In this document: in pieces, positions 44,753-54,925 of the stretch
Layout of the letters: every line of letters starts with the position of its first letter
Position numbering within the stretch: the stretch's first letter is position 1
Assembly (NCBI RefSeq): GCF_900143185.1
Contig: NZ_FSRQ01000004.1
Location: forward strand, 248,001-312,000
Length of the DNA stretch: 64,000 nt
Reading direction: 5' to 3'
Source: Chryseobacterium scophthalmum
Lineage (GTDB): Bacteria; Bacteroidota; Bacteroidia; Flavobacteriales; Weeksellaceae
Translations under genes and position numbers: made by a program
The notes under the pieces: model-generated
Database searches by the model: none
Told to the model about the DNA's origin: nothing
What the model saw: the letters and a program-made list of their open reading frames with translations, nothing else

Positions 44753-47700
44753 ATGTTAGATAAAATCATAAGATTTAGCATCAAGAACAAGATTGTCATT
44801 GGTATAATGACCTTGTTGTTGATTATTTGGGGAGTTTGGAGCGCAACCAAACTTCCGATCGATGCCACACCCGACATCACCAACAATCAGGTTCAAATAA
44901 TCACGGTATGTCCTACTTTGGCCGGTCAGGAAGTTGAACAGTTGGTGACATTCCCTATAGAACAGAGTATTGCTAATGTTCCTGATATTGAGGAGACCAG
45001 AAGTATTTCACGATTCGGTTTGTCTGTAATCACTGTTGTATTTAAAGAAGAGGTTGACGTTTATTTTGCCCGCCAATTGATCAGTGAAAAGCTGAAGCAG
45101 GCTGCTGAAGAAATTCCAAAAGGAATTGGCACACCAGAGTTGGCTCCGGTAAGTACAGGACTTGGGGAAGTATATCAATACATCCTTCATCCAAAGAAAG
45201 GAAGTGAGAAAAAATACGATTCCAAAGAACTTCGTACAATGCAGGACTGGATCGTTCGAAGACAGCTTAATGGTACTCCCGGAGTTGCAGAGATTAACAG
45301 CTTCGGAGGACAGCTAAAACAATATGAGGTCGCTGTTAACCCTGATCGTCTACGAGCGATGGGAGTTAGTATTTCTGATATTTTTGCAGCTCTTGAAAAA
45401 AATAATCAGAACACAGGCGGAGCCTACATTGACAAAAAGCCTAATGCTTATTTTATCCGTGGAATTGGACTTGTGACCTCTCTTGAAGATGTTGGGAATG
45501 TTGTAGTTAAAAATGAAACAGGGAGTGTGCCTATATTCATTAAAGATGTTGCTGAGGTTCGTTTGGGAAGTGCGGTTCGATATGGTGCCATGACATTTAA
45601 TGGTGAGGTGGATGCTGTAGGTGGAGTGGTGATGATGCTTAAAGGTGCTAATAGTAATGAGGTAGTGCAATTAATCAAAGAAAAAATACCAACTATTCAA
45701 AAATCTTTACCTACTGATGTGATTATTGAGCCTTATTTAGACAGAACTAATCTAGTTGGCAGAGCTATTGATACTGTCGAGAAAAATCTTATCGAAGGAG
45801 CGTTGATAGTGATTTTTGTGCTGGTAGTATTTCTCGGTAATTTACGAGCCGGTCTTATTGTGGCATCTGCCATTCCGTTGTCCTTACTCTTTGCTTTGGG
45901 AATGATGAACGTTTTCGGAGTAAGTGCCAACTTAATGAGTTTAGGGGCGATTGATTTTGGATTAATTGTCGACGGAGCTGTTATTATTGTTGAAGCGACT
46001 CTTCATCACTTAGGATTGCGGAAAACAACACGTCTTCTTACCCAGTCTGAGATGGATGAAGAGGTATTTCTTTCAGCTTCTAAAATCAGAAGCAGCGCAG
46101 CATTTGGGGAGATTATTATTTTGATTGTCTACATTCCTATTTTAACGTTAGTAGGTGTTGAGGGTAAGATGTTTACTCCGATGGCTAAAACTGTAGGTTT
46201 TGCAATCTTTGGTGCATTGATATTATCATTGACCTATATTCCAATGATGAGTGCACTTTTTTTATCGAAGAAAATCTCGCATAAAGAAAATTTCTCAGAT
46301 AAAATGATGAACCGACTCCAAAAAATCTATCAACCTCTACTAGAGAAAGCTTTAAAAGTAAAATATTGGTTAGTAAGTGTTACTGTTGCATTATTTGCAG
46401 TTTCATTATTTATATTTGGAAGAATGGGGGGCGAGTTTATCCCTCAACTCCAAGAAGGTGATTTTGCTTTTCACTGTATTCTTCCACAGGGAAGTTCATT
46501 AAGTCAGAGTATTGAAACCTCTATGCAGGCCTCCAGGCTGATCAAGCAGTTTGACGAAGTTAAAATGGTTGTAGGGAAGACCGGTGCTGCTGAAGTGCCT
46601 ACTGATCCAATGCCTCCTGAAGCTACTGATATGATGGTGATCTTAAAACCGCAAAGTGAATGGAAAACAAAAAAATCATATGATGAATTAGCAGATGAGA
46701 TCTCTGAAAAGCTTGAAGCTATTCCCGGGGTATTTTTCGAAAAAAATCAACCGATCCAGATGCGTTTCAATGAGTTGATGACAGGAATCAGACAAGATGT
46801 AGCGGTTAAAATTTTCGGTGAAAATTTAGATTCTTTAGCGATATATGCGGATAAAACAGCAAAAATTATTCAGTCTGTTAATGGTGCGAGTGCTCCACAG
46901 ATCGAACGTGTTAGTGGTCTTCCGCAAATTAATGTTGAATATGACCGCACAAGAATGGCTAATTACGGGCTGAATATTGAAGACGTAAATACTGCTGTAA
47001 GTACTGCTTTTGCAGGTCAGGCTGCAGGTCAGGTATTTGAGAATGAAAGAAGGTTTGATCTGGTGGTTCGTTTGGATAGTTTACATAGAACCAGTATTGA
47101 TGATGTCAACAATCTGATGGTGTCTACGAAGACAGGAATACAGATCCCGCTTTCACAGGTGTCCAATATCAATTATAAACTTGGCCCCGCACAGATTAGT
47201 CGTGAGGCAGGTAAAAGGAGAATCGTCATTGGTTTTAACGTAAAAGGCCGAGATGTAGAAAGTGTAGTAGAAGAAATCCAGCAGAAGCTTAATAAAGAAA
47301 AATTACCATCAGGATATTATTATACATATGGCGGACAATTTGAGAATCTTAAAGCTGCCAGTAAACGACTGACCATTGCTGTACCTGTATCATTATTTTT
47401 GATCTTTATGCTGTTATATTTTACTTTTGGTTCGCTAAAGCAGGCTGCCTTGATCTTTACGGCAATTCCAATGAGTGCTATCGGCGGTATATTCGCGTTA
47501 ATGCTTCGCGGTATGCCTTTTAGTATCAGCGCGGGAATTGGGTTTATTGCATTATTTGGTGTAGCGGTACTTAATGGTATTGTGTTGATCGGAACATTTA
47601 ACGAGTTAGAGAAGGAAGGTGAAACCAATATTTTAAAACGTGTGATGGAAGGAACTAAAACTCGTCTGAGACCTGTTTTAATGACAGCCACAGTCGCATC

Positions 47701-49117
47701 ATTAGGATTTTTACCTATGGCAATTTCAACCGGAGCCGGGGCAGAAGTGCAGAAACCTTTGGCGACCGTTGTAATCGGGGGACTGGTTACAGCAACTTTC
47801 TTGACTCTTTTTGTTTTACCGATGTTATACATTATCTTCAGTACTAAACTAAAAATCAAAAAGCCTTCAGGTAATAAGCCACTGACAGCGGTTTTAGTTT
47901 TAGGTTTTTTATTCATTGGACAGACCTTTAACGCACAACAAGGTACCCCTGTTACAGTTGAGGAAGCTACGAGCATCGCATTGACCAACAATAATTTAAT
48001 GCGGTCGAAAGATTTGGATATTAAAGTAACAGAGGCACTGAAACCTACTGCTAAAGAACTTCCAAAAATGAGTTTAGATGCTCAGTTAGGCCAATACAAC
48101 AGTAAAAAATTCGATCAATCTTTTTCTATATCTCAAAGTATTCCGTTTCCAACATTGTTTAAAGCAAGAAGAGAACTTATCGCTGAACAGATCAAAGGAA
48201 AGCAGATCAATAAGGAGATTTCGGTCAACGAACTTGCAAGACAGGTTAGGACCTATTACTATCAGATCGAATATCTGCAATTTAACCAGTCAAAATTAAA
48301 AAATCTGGATAGTTTATATCAGGATTTTATAAGAATTGCTACGGTCAGATTTAAATCAGGAGATATTAAAAAGATAGAGATCAATACTGCAGAAACTCAG
48401 AAAGGGGAGATCAATTTGTTGTTGAAGCAAAATGAAGTTTATTTGAATAATGCATACAAAAACTTAAAAACCTTATTGAATACTTCGGGAGACATCTCGG
48501 TTCCTTATAACACAAATTATGAGCCCCTGAAAGCTAATTATGTATTTGACAGCGCGTCAATAGCGAATCATCCAACAGTAAGGTCTTACTATCAGGAGAT
48601 GACCATAGCAGAAAAAAATAAAAACGTTGAAAGGTCTCTGGGCCTACCTGATTTCAGTATAGGTTACACCAATCAGTCTTTAATCGGTACCCAGACGATC
48701 AATGGTATGGATCGGAATTTTAATGCGGGAAATAGATTTCACGCAGCAACTATTGGCGTTACGATTCCCCTGACTTTCGGTGCTACAAAAGCGAGAATGC
48801 AATCTTGGGAGTTCCAAAAGCAAGTAGCGGAATCTAATGCAAAATTACAGCAAAAACAGCTGGAAGCGCAACTGGAAAACGCTTTGAATCAATATCAGCA
48901 GGATGTAGAGCAATATAATTATTATATTAATCAGGCTATACCCAATGCTGAGAAAATAGCTAAAGCCGGACAATTGGGATATAAAACAGGAGAAATTTCC
49001 TACGTTGAATATCTTTTTGCGCTTCAGACTTCTACCAATATTCAATTAAAGTATCTCGAATCGATTCAACAGGTTAATCAATCTGTTATTACCATTAATT
49101 CTATCATAAACAAATAA
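44753..49117 (+). CDS. czcA: CzcA-type RND heavy-metal efflux pump fused to outer-membrane factor
   Basis: A 1455-residue protein counted from the ATG at 44753. Residues 1 to about 1040 are a heavy-metal RND pump; DFGLIVDGAVIIVEA near 402 is the HME1 signature (Zn, Co, Cd, Ni type), not the CusA copper pattern. From about 1065 to the end it is a TolC/CzcC-like outer-membrane factor (ATSIALTNNNLMRSKDLDIK onwards). The junction includes LTAVLVLGFLFIGQTFNAQ, which looks like an intact signal peptide with an AQ cleavage site. Such fusions are known in Bacteroidota. CzcB follows after 1 bp. Confidence 0.9.
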   Translation: MLDKIIRFSIKNKIVIGIMTLLLIIWGVWSATKLPIDATPDITNNQVQIITVCPTLAGQEVEQLVTFPIEQSIANVPDIEETRSISRFGLSVITVVFKEEVDVYFARQLISEKLKQAAEEIPKGIGTPELAPVSTGLGEVYQYILHPKKGSEKKYDSKELRTMQDWIVRRQLNGTPGVAEINSFGGQLKQYEVAVNPDRLRAMGVSISDIFAALEKNNQNTGGAYIDKKPNAYFIRGIGLVTSLEDVGNVVVKNETGSVPIFIKDVAEVRLGSAVRYGAMTFNGEVDAVGGVVMMLKGANSNEVVQLIKEKIPTIQKSLPTDVIIEPYLDRTNLVGRAIDTVEKNLIEGALIVIFVLVVFLGNLRAGLIVASAIPLSLLFALGMMNVFGVSANLMSLGAIDFGLIVDGAVIIVEATLHHLGLRKTTRLLTQSEMDEEVFLSASKIRSSAAFGEIIILIVYIPILTLVGVEGKMFTPMAKTVGFAIFGALILSLTYIPMMSALFLSKKISHKENFSDKMMNRLQKIYQPLLEKALKVKYWLVSVTVALFAVSLFIFGRMGGEFIPQLQEGDFAFHCILPQGSSLSQSIETSMQASRLIKQFDEVKMVVGKTGAAEVPTDPMPPEATDMMVILKPQSEWKTKKSYDELADEISEKLEAIPGVFFEKNQPIQMRFNELMTGIRQDVAVKIFGENLDSLAIYADKTAKIIQSVNGASAPQIERVSGLPQINVEYDRTRMANYGLNIEDVNTAVSTAFAGQAAGQVFENERRFDLVVRLDSLHRTSIDDVNNLMVSTKTGIQIPLSQVSNINYKLGPAQISREAGKRRIVIGFNVKGRDVESVVEEIQQKLNKEKLPSGYYYTYGGQFENLKAASKRLTIAVPVSLFLIFMLLYFTFGSLKQAALIFTAIPMSAIGGIFALMLRGMPFSISAGIGFIALFGVAVLNGIVLIGTFNELEKEGETNILKRVMEGTKTRLRPVLMTATVASLGFLPMAISTGAGAEVQKPLATVVIGGLVTATFLTLFVLPMLYIIFSTKLKIKKPSGNKPLTAVLVLGFLFIGQTFNAQQGTPVTVEEATSIALTNNNLMRSKDLDIKVTEALKPTAKELPKMSLDAQLGQYNSKKFDQSFSISQSIPFPTLFKARRELIAEQIKGKQINKEISVNELARQVRTYYYQIEYLQFNQSKLKNLDSLYQDFIRIATVRFKSGDIKKIEINTAETQKGEINLLLKQNEVYLNNAYKNLKTLLNTSGDISVPYNTNYEPLKANYVFDSASIANHPTVRSYYQEMTIAEKNKNVERSLGLPDFSIGYTNQSLIGTQTINGMDRNFNAGNRFHAATIGVTIPLTFGATKARMQSWEFQKQVAESNAKLQQKQLEAQLENALNQYQQDVEQYNYYINQAIPNAEKIAKAGQLGYKTGEISYVEYLFALQTSTNIQLKYLESIQQVNQSVITINSIINK

Positions 49118-49118
49118 A

Positions 49119-50393
49119 ATGAAAATTAAATATAATATAGTATCTACGCTGTTAATTTCTTTTTTAGTCTTAAGCTGTGGAAAAAAAGAAGCCTCTGAGG
49201 AAACGGAAGTAAAAGCAAAAACCGAACAGGTAGAGGAGGCTCATGAAGAGGCACCGCAAACGATCGCGGCATTAACAGAAGAACAAATGAAAGCAGTCGG
49301 AATCTCCTTAGGTAAAATTGAGATGAAAGATCTGACCTCACTTGTTAAAGCCAATGGTGTATTGAGTGTTCCCAACAATAGAAAAGCTACCGTTACCTCT
49401 CTGTATGGTGGGGTGATTAAGACATTAAATGTACAGATAGGAGATCATGTGAGGAAAGGGCAGGTAATTGCATCAATCAATAATCCCGAGTATATTCAGC
49501 TTCAGGAGCAATATCTTACAGTGAACAGCAGGATCGCGTTTGCTGAACAGGAATATAGAAGGCAACGTGAACTATTTGATAATGATGCCGGAGCAAAAAA
49601 GAATCTGCAAAGCTCTGATGCTGAATTAAAAAGTTTAAGAACCCAAAGATCATCACTACAGAGACAGCTCCAGCTTATGGGGATCAGCCCGGGTAAAGTA
49701 AGCAATGGTAATCTACGATCTGGGTTGGTTATAACTTCACCGATCAGTGGAACCGTAAGCAGTATCAATGCGCAGATTGGAAGTTATGTTGATGTGGCAT
49801 CACCAGTTCTTGATATTATTGATAATAGTTCTATCCATTTAGATCTTCAGGTTTTTGAAAAGGATCTACCTAAAATGAAAGTTGGACAAACTGTACAGTT
49901 TAAGCTGACCAATAATCCGGAAACTTTGTATAACGCTACCGTATTTAGTATCGGGTCGTCATTCGAAAATGAGAGTAAAACGATCTCTGTACATGCGAGT
50001 GTTACAGGAAATAAAGTGGGGTTGATCGATGGGATGAATGTTACCGGAATGGTAAGCCTTGGAAACTCAAGCACCGCTGCCGTTCCTGATGAAGCAATCG
50101 TGGAAGCTGACGGTAAATTCTATGTTTTCATACAGACTTCTAAAAAGCCTGAAGAACATGCTGAAGAGGAAGAAGGGGGTGAGAAAGAGGAAGGTACAAA
50201 AGAGGCAGCGCATACCAAGAATCAAGGAAAAACATTGAATTTTGAGAAAATAGAAATTGTTAAAGGTTCTTCAGATCTAGGTTATACTGCAATCACTCCA
50301 GTGACCAAAATTGCACCTGATACAAACATTGTGGTAAAAGGTGCATTCTTCGTCAATGCTAAATTATCTAATTCAGGAGGGCATGAAGATTAG
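49119..50393 (+). CDS. czcB: Periplasmic adaptor of the Czc efflux system (MFP)
   Basis: A 424-residue lipoprotein (LLISFLVLSCGKK, lipid cysteine near 20) of the membrane fusion family. A Glu-rich tail follows the anchor, then a lipoyl-like half (GGVIKTLNVQIGDHVRKGQV), a helical hairpin (about 125-180), and a second half (SPISGTVSSINAQIGSYVDV). Near the C-terminus is a Glu/His-rich loop (KPEEHAEEEEGGEKEEGTKE) that may bind Zn or Cd. It joins the CzcA pump to its outer-membrane part. Confidence 0.9.
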   Translation: MKIKYNIVSTLLISFLVLSCGKKEASEETEVKAKTEQVEEAHEEAPQTIAALTEEQMKAVGISLGKIEMKDLTSLVKANGVLSVPNNRKATVTSLYGGVIKTLNVQIGDHVRKGQVIASINNPEYIQLQEQYLTVNSRIAFAEQEYRRQRELFDNDAGAKKNLQSSDAELKSLRTQRSSLQRQLQLMGISPGKVSNGNLRSGLVITSPISGTVSSINAQIGSYVDVASPVLDIIDNSSIHLDLQVFEKDLPKMKVGQTVQFKLTNNPETLYNATVFSIGSSFENESKTISVHASVTGNKVGLIDGMNVTGMVSLGNSSTAAVPDEAIVEADGKFYVFIQTSKKPEEHAEEEEGGEKEEGTKEAAHTKNQGKTLNFEKIEIVKGSSDLGYTAITPVTKIAPDTNIVVKGAFFVNAKLSNSGGHED

Positions 50394-50442
50394 ATTTATT
50401 ATTACGAAAGCCTTTATATAAAAGTTTCAGCTGTAATAAAAA

Positions 50443-50496
50443 ATAACATTATGCTACGAATCGAATTAAATCGTGAACTACGTATCATAATGTTAT
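50443..50496. repeat. 11-bp inverted repeat between czcB and bestrophin gene
   Basis: ATAACATTATG (50443-50453) and CATAATGTTAT (50486-50496) are perfect inverted copies 32 bp apart, 23 bp before the bestrophin start. This may be an operator or a leader hairpin; there is no T-run, so it is not a normal terminator. Confidence 0.5.
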
Positions 50497-50518
50497 ATCA
50501 AATCTATAAACAAAAGTT

Positions 50519-51397
50519 ATGTTACTAAACAAGAAAATTTCAATCTGGTATTTTATTGATCAAATTAAAAGCCAAATATTACTGATTGTTATACTTGCTG
50601 TAGGTATAGGTTTGTTGGATCTGCATCCTATTTTCAAAAAAATATCAATTCCATTAAGCATTCCCGCAATTTTAGGAACTGCTGTATCACTGCTACTTGC
50701 ATTTAGGACGGCGCAGTCATACGAGAGATGGTGGGAAGCAAGAACCGTTTGGGGTGCTATTGTTAATGATTCCAGGTCTCTTATCCGATTAATTATTCAG
50801 TTCATTCCTCAGGATAGTGCGGACGTTAAAATATTTGCAGAAAGACAAATCGTATGGGTCTATGCGTTAGGCGAAGCATTAAGAAAACAGCCTTTTTCCG
50901 GTAAAGTAGGGGAGTATTTGAATATGCATCAGATTAACGCTGTTAATATACCCAATGCAATTTTGGATGAACATTCTTATCACTTAAGACAAATAGCCGA
51001 AAAAGGATTGGTATCAGATTTCAAGGAGGTTCAGCTTAACGAAGTTCTCATGAGGCTGTGTGACAATATGGGAAAATGTGAAAGATTGAAAAATACGGTA
51101 TTTCCACGTGCCTATAGTATTTTACTGCATACTCTTATATATGTTTTTGCTTTTATACTCCCTTTCGGATTGGAAGATTCCCAGCTCACCTTGGAAATTA
51201 TTACAACGATCACTATTCCTCTGCTATTTATAGCCATTGAGAAAACAGCAATCATCATGCAGGATCCTTTCGAGAATACTCCTGTGGATACGCCAATGAC
51301 ATCTATTGCACAAACTATAGAAATCAATATTTTACAGATGATCAAAGAAAATGATATTCCTGTTAAAAAAGAAAATAATACTTACTTCGAAATGTAG
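50519..51397 (+). CDS. Bestrophin family ion channel protein
   Basis: A 292-residue membrane protein of the bestrophin/UPF0187 family. LLAFRTAQSYERWWEARTVW with the RTxxxxxRWWE core is the family signature, flanked by four membrane segments (around 22-40, 44-62, 200-220, 225-242). Bacterial bestrophins conduct small ions, Na+ in the one characterised case. Its place inside a metal-efflux block suggests it may balance charge or ions during efflux, which is inference. Confidence 0.88.
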   Translation: MLLNKKISIWYFIDQIKSQILLIVILAVGIGLLDLHPIFKKISIPLSIPAILGTAVSLLLAFRTAQSYERWWEARTVWGAIVNDSRSLIRLIIQFIPQDSADVKIFAERQIVWVYALGEALRKQPFSGKVGEYLNMHQINAVNIPNAILDEHSYHLRQIAEKGLVSDFKEVQLNEVLMRLCDNMGKCERLKNTVFPRAYSILLHTLIYVFAFILPFGLEDSQLTLEIITTITIPLLFIAIEKTAIIMQDPFENTPVDTPMTSIAQTIEINILQMIKENDIPVKKENNTYFEM

Positions 51398-51423
51398 AGT
51401 CAATCTAGTAAATACATAAAATT

Positions 51424-52320
51424 ATGAGCGACACAAATAAACAGACTGGATCTGCATCAAGCAGACATAAGAAAAATTTACTCATCGTCCTAGCACTAAG
51501 TGGTACTTATCTTATTGCTGAAGTCATTGGAGGAATTGCAACAAAAAGTCTTGCATTGCTTGCGGATGCTGCTCACATGCTAACAGATGTTGTCGGTTTA
51601 CTCCTAGCATTTATTGCAATCAAAATTGGTGAGAGAAAGGCTAGTCCTGAAAAAACATTTGGGTACTATCGCACAGAGATTTTGGCTGCTGTGATTAATG
51701 CTGTTGTGCTATTGGGTATCTCATTATTTGTTTTATATGAGGCATTTCAAAGATTTAAAAATCCTCCTGAAGTGCAAAGTGGCTCCATGATGATCGTTGC
51801 AGGAATTGGTTTTGTGGTCAATATCATCGGTATCCTTATCATAAGAAAGGACTCCAATGAAAGTCTTAATATGAAAGGTGCTTATTTTGAGGTCTTGTCG
51901 GATATGCTGACATCCGTAGGAGTAATGATCGCAGGTGTGATAATGCTGACAACACAATGGTATTACGCAGATCCGATCATTTCTGCGGCAATAGGTCTAT
52001 TAATCATTCCCAGAACCTTAAAGTTGCTTATGGAAGCGGTTAATGTCTTATTGGAAGGTACACCGAAAGATGTAGATATCAGCAAGCTTAGAGCATCACT
52101 GGAAGAACTCCCGGAAATCAAGGGACTCCACGATCTTCATGTTTGGTCTCTTACGTCAGGCGTTAATGCCATGAGTGCTCATGTGATTGCAGATGAAAAT
52201 AAAAATCGCAACGAAATCCTGAAAATATTAACAGACAAAGTGACAACAGATTTTAAAATAACCCACACCACTTTTCAAATCGAATATGAAGGCTATGATG
52301 AAAGTGTAATACACTTATAG
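51424..52320 (+). CDS. czcD: Cation diffusion facilitator (CzcD-like)
   Basis: A 298-residue inner-membrane transporter with six helices and a short cytoplasmic domain. The helix-2 metal site is LADAAHMLTD (HxxxD). The helix-5 site reads YFEVLSDMLTSVG, with Glu where many zinc CDFs have His. The C-terminal domain (LHDLHVWSLTSGVNAMSAHV) is typical. It exports Zn(II), Co(II) or Cd(II) from the cytoplasm by proton exchange and feeds the Czc pump. Confidence 0.9.
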   Translation: MSDTNKQTGSASSRHKKNLLIVLALSGTYLIAEVIGGIATKSLALLADAAHMLTDVVGLLLAFIAIKIGERKASPEKTFGYYRTEILAAVINAVVLLGISLFVLYEAFQRFKNPPEVQSGSMMIVAGIGFVVNIIGILIIRKDSNESLNMKGAYFEVLSDMLTSVGVMIAGVIMLTTQWYYADPIISAAIGLLIIPRTLKLLMEAVNVLLEGTPKDVDISKLRASLEELPEIKGLHDLHVWSLTSGVNAMSAHVIADENKNRNEILKILTDKVTTDFKITHTTFQIEYEGYDESVIHL

Positions 52321-52430
52321 ATGAACGGTAAAAATAGATTGATAATAAATAAAATCTAATGGTTAGTTCTCTATCACATAAAATTGATTTCAAAGGATAA
52401 TAATGTTTTAATCACTTATAAAACTTGTTT

Positions 52431-54425
52431 ATGAGACTAATTAAAATTAAGAGAAGCACTTATAGCCTGCTCACTAATTTTTTCTTATTATACATGATCT
52501 TGTCCTTTTTTCTTAGGATAGGGCTTTCTGTGGCCAGCATTCAAAAAGCTGATCTTAGTTTTATTTCATTGTTGAAAGTATTTGCTATGGGATTTTTGTT
52601 TGATATTGGTGTAGGGGTATTTTTTGTGCTACCATACAGCCTATATCTGCTTTTGTTTCCCCAGAAATATAATAATTCGCTTTTCAATAGAGCTATGACT
52701 TTTTTTTGTTTTACTGTAGCTGTGCTTATATTGTTGTTTTCATTTTTTGCTGAAGTAACATTCTGGCAGGAATTTGAAAGTCGGTTTAATTTTATTGCAG
52801 TTGATTATTTGGTTTATACCTATGAAGTAATCAATAATATTAATGAATCATATCCTTTGCCATTGCTCATTACAGCCATGTTACTAATGACCTCTTTGGT
52901 ATTTTTACTTTTCTATAAGAGGCATTATTTCACAGATAATTTTGAAGGCAGTACACCTTTTATACAGCGATTCACTATTTTTTTAGGATTGCTTTTTATT
53001 TCAGTCTTCTACACATTTTTTATTGACAACAGTTTAGCAGAGAGCAGTGAGAACAGGTATAGGAATGAGTTGTCAAAATCAGGAATCTATTCTTTTTTTT
53101 CAGCTTATAAAAATAACGAGATCAATTATGAGCACTTCTACACACTCATCGATAATAGAGAGGCGTTTAATATTGTGAGAACTGATCTGCAGGAAACTGA
53201 CTCACATTATGTATCAAAAGATTTCTCAATTGTACGTAACATTAAGGGAGATGACTCCTCTGAGAAGCCCAATGTTATTATGATCACATTGGAAAGTTTC
53301 AGTGCAGACTTTATGAAAACATTTGGCAACAATCAGAATCTGACACCTACGTTGGACTCATTGGCGAATCGAAGCATTTTATTTACCAATATGTATGCTA
53401 CCGGAACAAGAACCGTGCGAGGAATGGAGGCACTTTCACTTGCCGTTCCGCCTACACCGGGGAATAGTATTGTTCGTAGGAAAGACAACGATAATCTGAC
53501 CACTGTAGGATCTATCTTCGGTCAAAAGGGATATGATACTTCATTCTTATATGGTGGTGATGGATATTTTGATAATATGAATAATTATTTCGGTAATAAT
53601 GGATACACAATTGTTGACAGGAAAAGAAATTCTTTTGTAGGGGAAGATTATCAGTCTCCAAGAATACCAATAGAAGACAATGAGGTCACTTTTGAAAATG
53701 CCTGGGGTATTAGTGATGAAAATCTTTATGATCAGGTGATAAAGCAAGCAGATCAAAAATTTGCAGCGGGGAAACCTTTTTACGATTTTGTAATGAACAC
53801 TTCCAATCATCGTCCTTATACATATCCTGAAGGAAAGATTGATATTCCCTCGGGATCGGGAAGGGAAGGCGCCGTGAAATACACAGATTATGCGATCGGT
53901 CAGTTTTTTAAAAAGATAAAGAATAAATCCTGGTACAAAAATACCATTGTTATAATTGTTGCAGATCATTGTGCCAGCAGTGCGGGCAAGAACGATATCG
54001 ATGTCGCAAAATACCATATCCCTGCAATGATTGTCAACCTGAACGACAACGAACCATTCAGAATTGAAAAAATGTGCTCTCAGATCGATTTGTATCCAAC
54101 ACTTTTCGCACTTTTAGGTTGGACATATCAGAGTAATCTTTATGGTAAAAATGTTTTAGGCGAAAGCTATATTCCAAGAATATTTGTAAGTACCTATCAG
54201 AAACTTGGATATATGGAAAACAACAAATTGGTTATTCTAGGTCCACAGCAAAAAACAGAGACGTATTTGTATGACAAGGAGAAAAATAAACAAAATCCAG
54301 AGATGCTGTCTGAACAGTATGTAAAAAAAGCGATAGCAAATTATCAGTCGGCCTACTATCTTTTCAAGAATGAAGGATTAAAACAGAAGCGGATTAAAAA
54401 GGGAAATATAACCACAACTAGATAA
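52431..54425 (+). CDS. LTA synthase-like membrane sulfatase/phosphotransferase
   Basis: A 664-residue protein counted from the ATG at 52431, with five N-terminal membrane helices and a periplasmic alkaline-phosphatase/sulfatase-fold domain from about 285. VIMITLESFSADFM supplies a metal Glu, YATGTRTVRG carries the catalytic Thr, and VADHCASSAGKND contains the Asp-His metal ligands. It transfers or removes phospho-groups on envelope lipids or glycans. Reason for its presence in a metal cluster is unclear; modifying surface charge is a possibility. Confidence 0.85.
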   Translation: MRLIKIKRSTYSLLTNFFLLYMILSFFLRIGLSVASIQKADLSFISLLKVFAMGFLFDIGVGVFFVLPYSLYLLLFPQKYNNSLFNRAMTFFCFTVAVLILLFSFFAEVTFWQEFESRFNFIAVDYLVYTYEVINNINESYPLPLLITAMLLMTSLVFLLFYKRHYFTDNFEGSTPFIQRFTIFLGLLFISVFYTFFIDNSLAESSENRYRNELSKSGIYSFFSAYKNNEINYEHFYTLIDNREAFNIVRTDLQETDSHYVSKDFSIVRNIKGDDSSEKPNVIMITLESFSADFMKTFGNNQNLTPTLDSLANRSILFTNMYATGTRTVRGMEALSLAVPPTPGNSIVRRKDNDNLTTVGSIFGQKGYDTSFLYGGDGYFDNMNNYFGNNGYTIVDRKRNSFVGEDYQSPRIPIEDNEVTFENAWGISDENLYDQVIKQADQKFAAGKPFYDFVMNTSNHRPYTYPEGKIDIPSGSGREGAVKYTDYAIGQFFKKIKNKSWYKNTIVIIVADHCASSAGKNDIDVAKYHIPAMIVNLNDNEPFRIEKMCSQIDLYPTLFALLGWTYQSNLYGKNVLGESYIPRIFVSTYQKLGYMENNKLVILGPQQKTETYLYDKEKNKQNPEMLSEQYVKKAIANYQSAYYLFKNEGLKQKRIKKGNITTTR

Positions 54426-54436
54426 AGTGATATAAA

Positions 54437-54898
54437 ATGGATCTAAAATTTGAACTTTTACTTGCCGGAAAATTATTATTAGCACTGTTTTTTGGCGCGA
54501 TAATAGGTTTCGAAAGAGAAACTGCCCATAAAGATGCAGGGGTTCGCACTTTTGGCGTTCTCTGTATGGCTTCTTGCTTATTTGTGGCAGTTGCCTCGCA
54601 TCTTACAGATGATAAATCTGCAATAGCGAGAATGTTGGCGGCGATACCTGCCGGTTTAGGATTTATCGGAGCTGGACTGGCATTTAAAGATAGTTCCAAA
54701 AGCATGCAGGGGCTTACAACATCCACTGCTTTATGGGCTGCATCGGCAATAGGATCTGCCCTTGCACTGAACATGTTTTTGTTATCTTTTTTAGCAACTG
54801 TTCTTACCTTGTTCATCTTAAGTATTAACAAATTTGGCTGGTATAAAAAAATTCTAAAAACCGGAAGACAATCAGACCAGGATATATATATAAAGTAA
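54437..54898 (+). CDS. MgtC/SapB family membrane protein
   Basis: A 153-residue protein with four or five membrane helices. GAIIGFERETAHKDAGVRTF is the MgtC signature. Only the membrane part is present; the C-terminal soluble domain of MgtC is missing, as in SapB-type members. It may influence membrane potential or Mg2+ homeostasis. It lies between the sulfatase and the Zn/Cd ATPase on the same strand, so it probably shares their transcript. Confidence 0.88.
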   Translation: MDLKFELLLAGKLLLALFFGAIIGFERETAHKDAGVRTFGVLCMASCLFVAVASHLTDDKSAIARMLAAIPAGLGFIGAGLAFKDSSKSMQGLTTSTALWAASAIGSALALNMFLLSFLATVLTLFILSINKFGWYKKILKTGRQSDQDIYIK

Positions 54899-54925
54899 CC
54901 TAAAAATCATAAAAATAATATTATT

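Noticed and set aside
47320..47991. 223-residue minus-strand frame opposite czcA
   Set aside because: It lies antisense to conserved membrane helices of the pump; its Ala/Ile/Pro-rich composition is the usual shadow of such a gene.
53547..54017. 156-residue minus-strand frame opposite the LTA synthase-like gene
   Set aside because: Antisense to the conserved catalytic domain and without any known motif.
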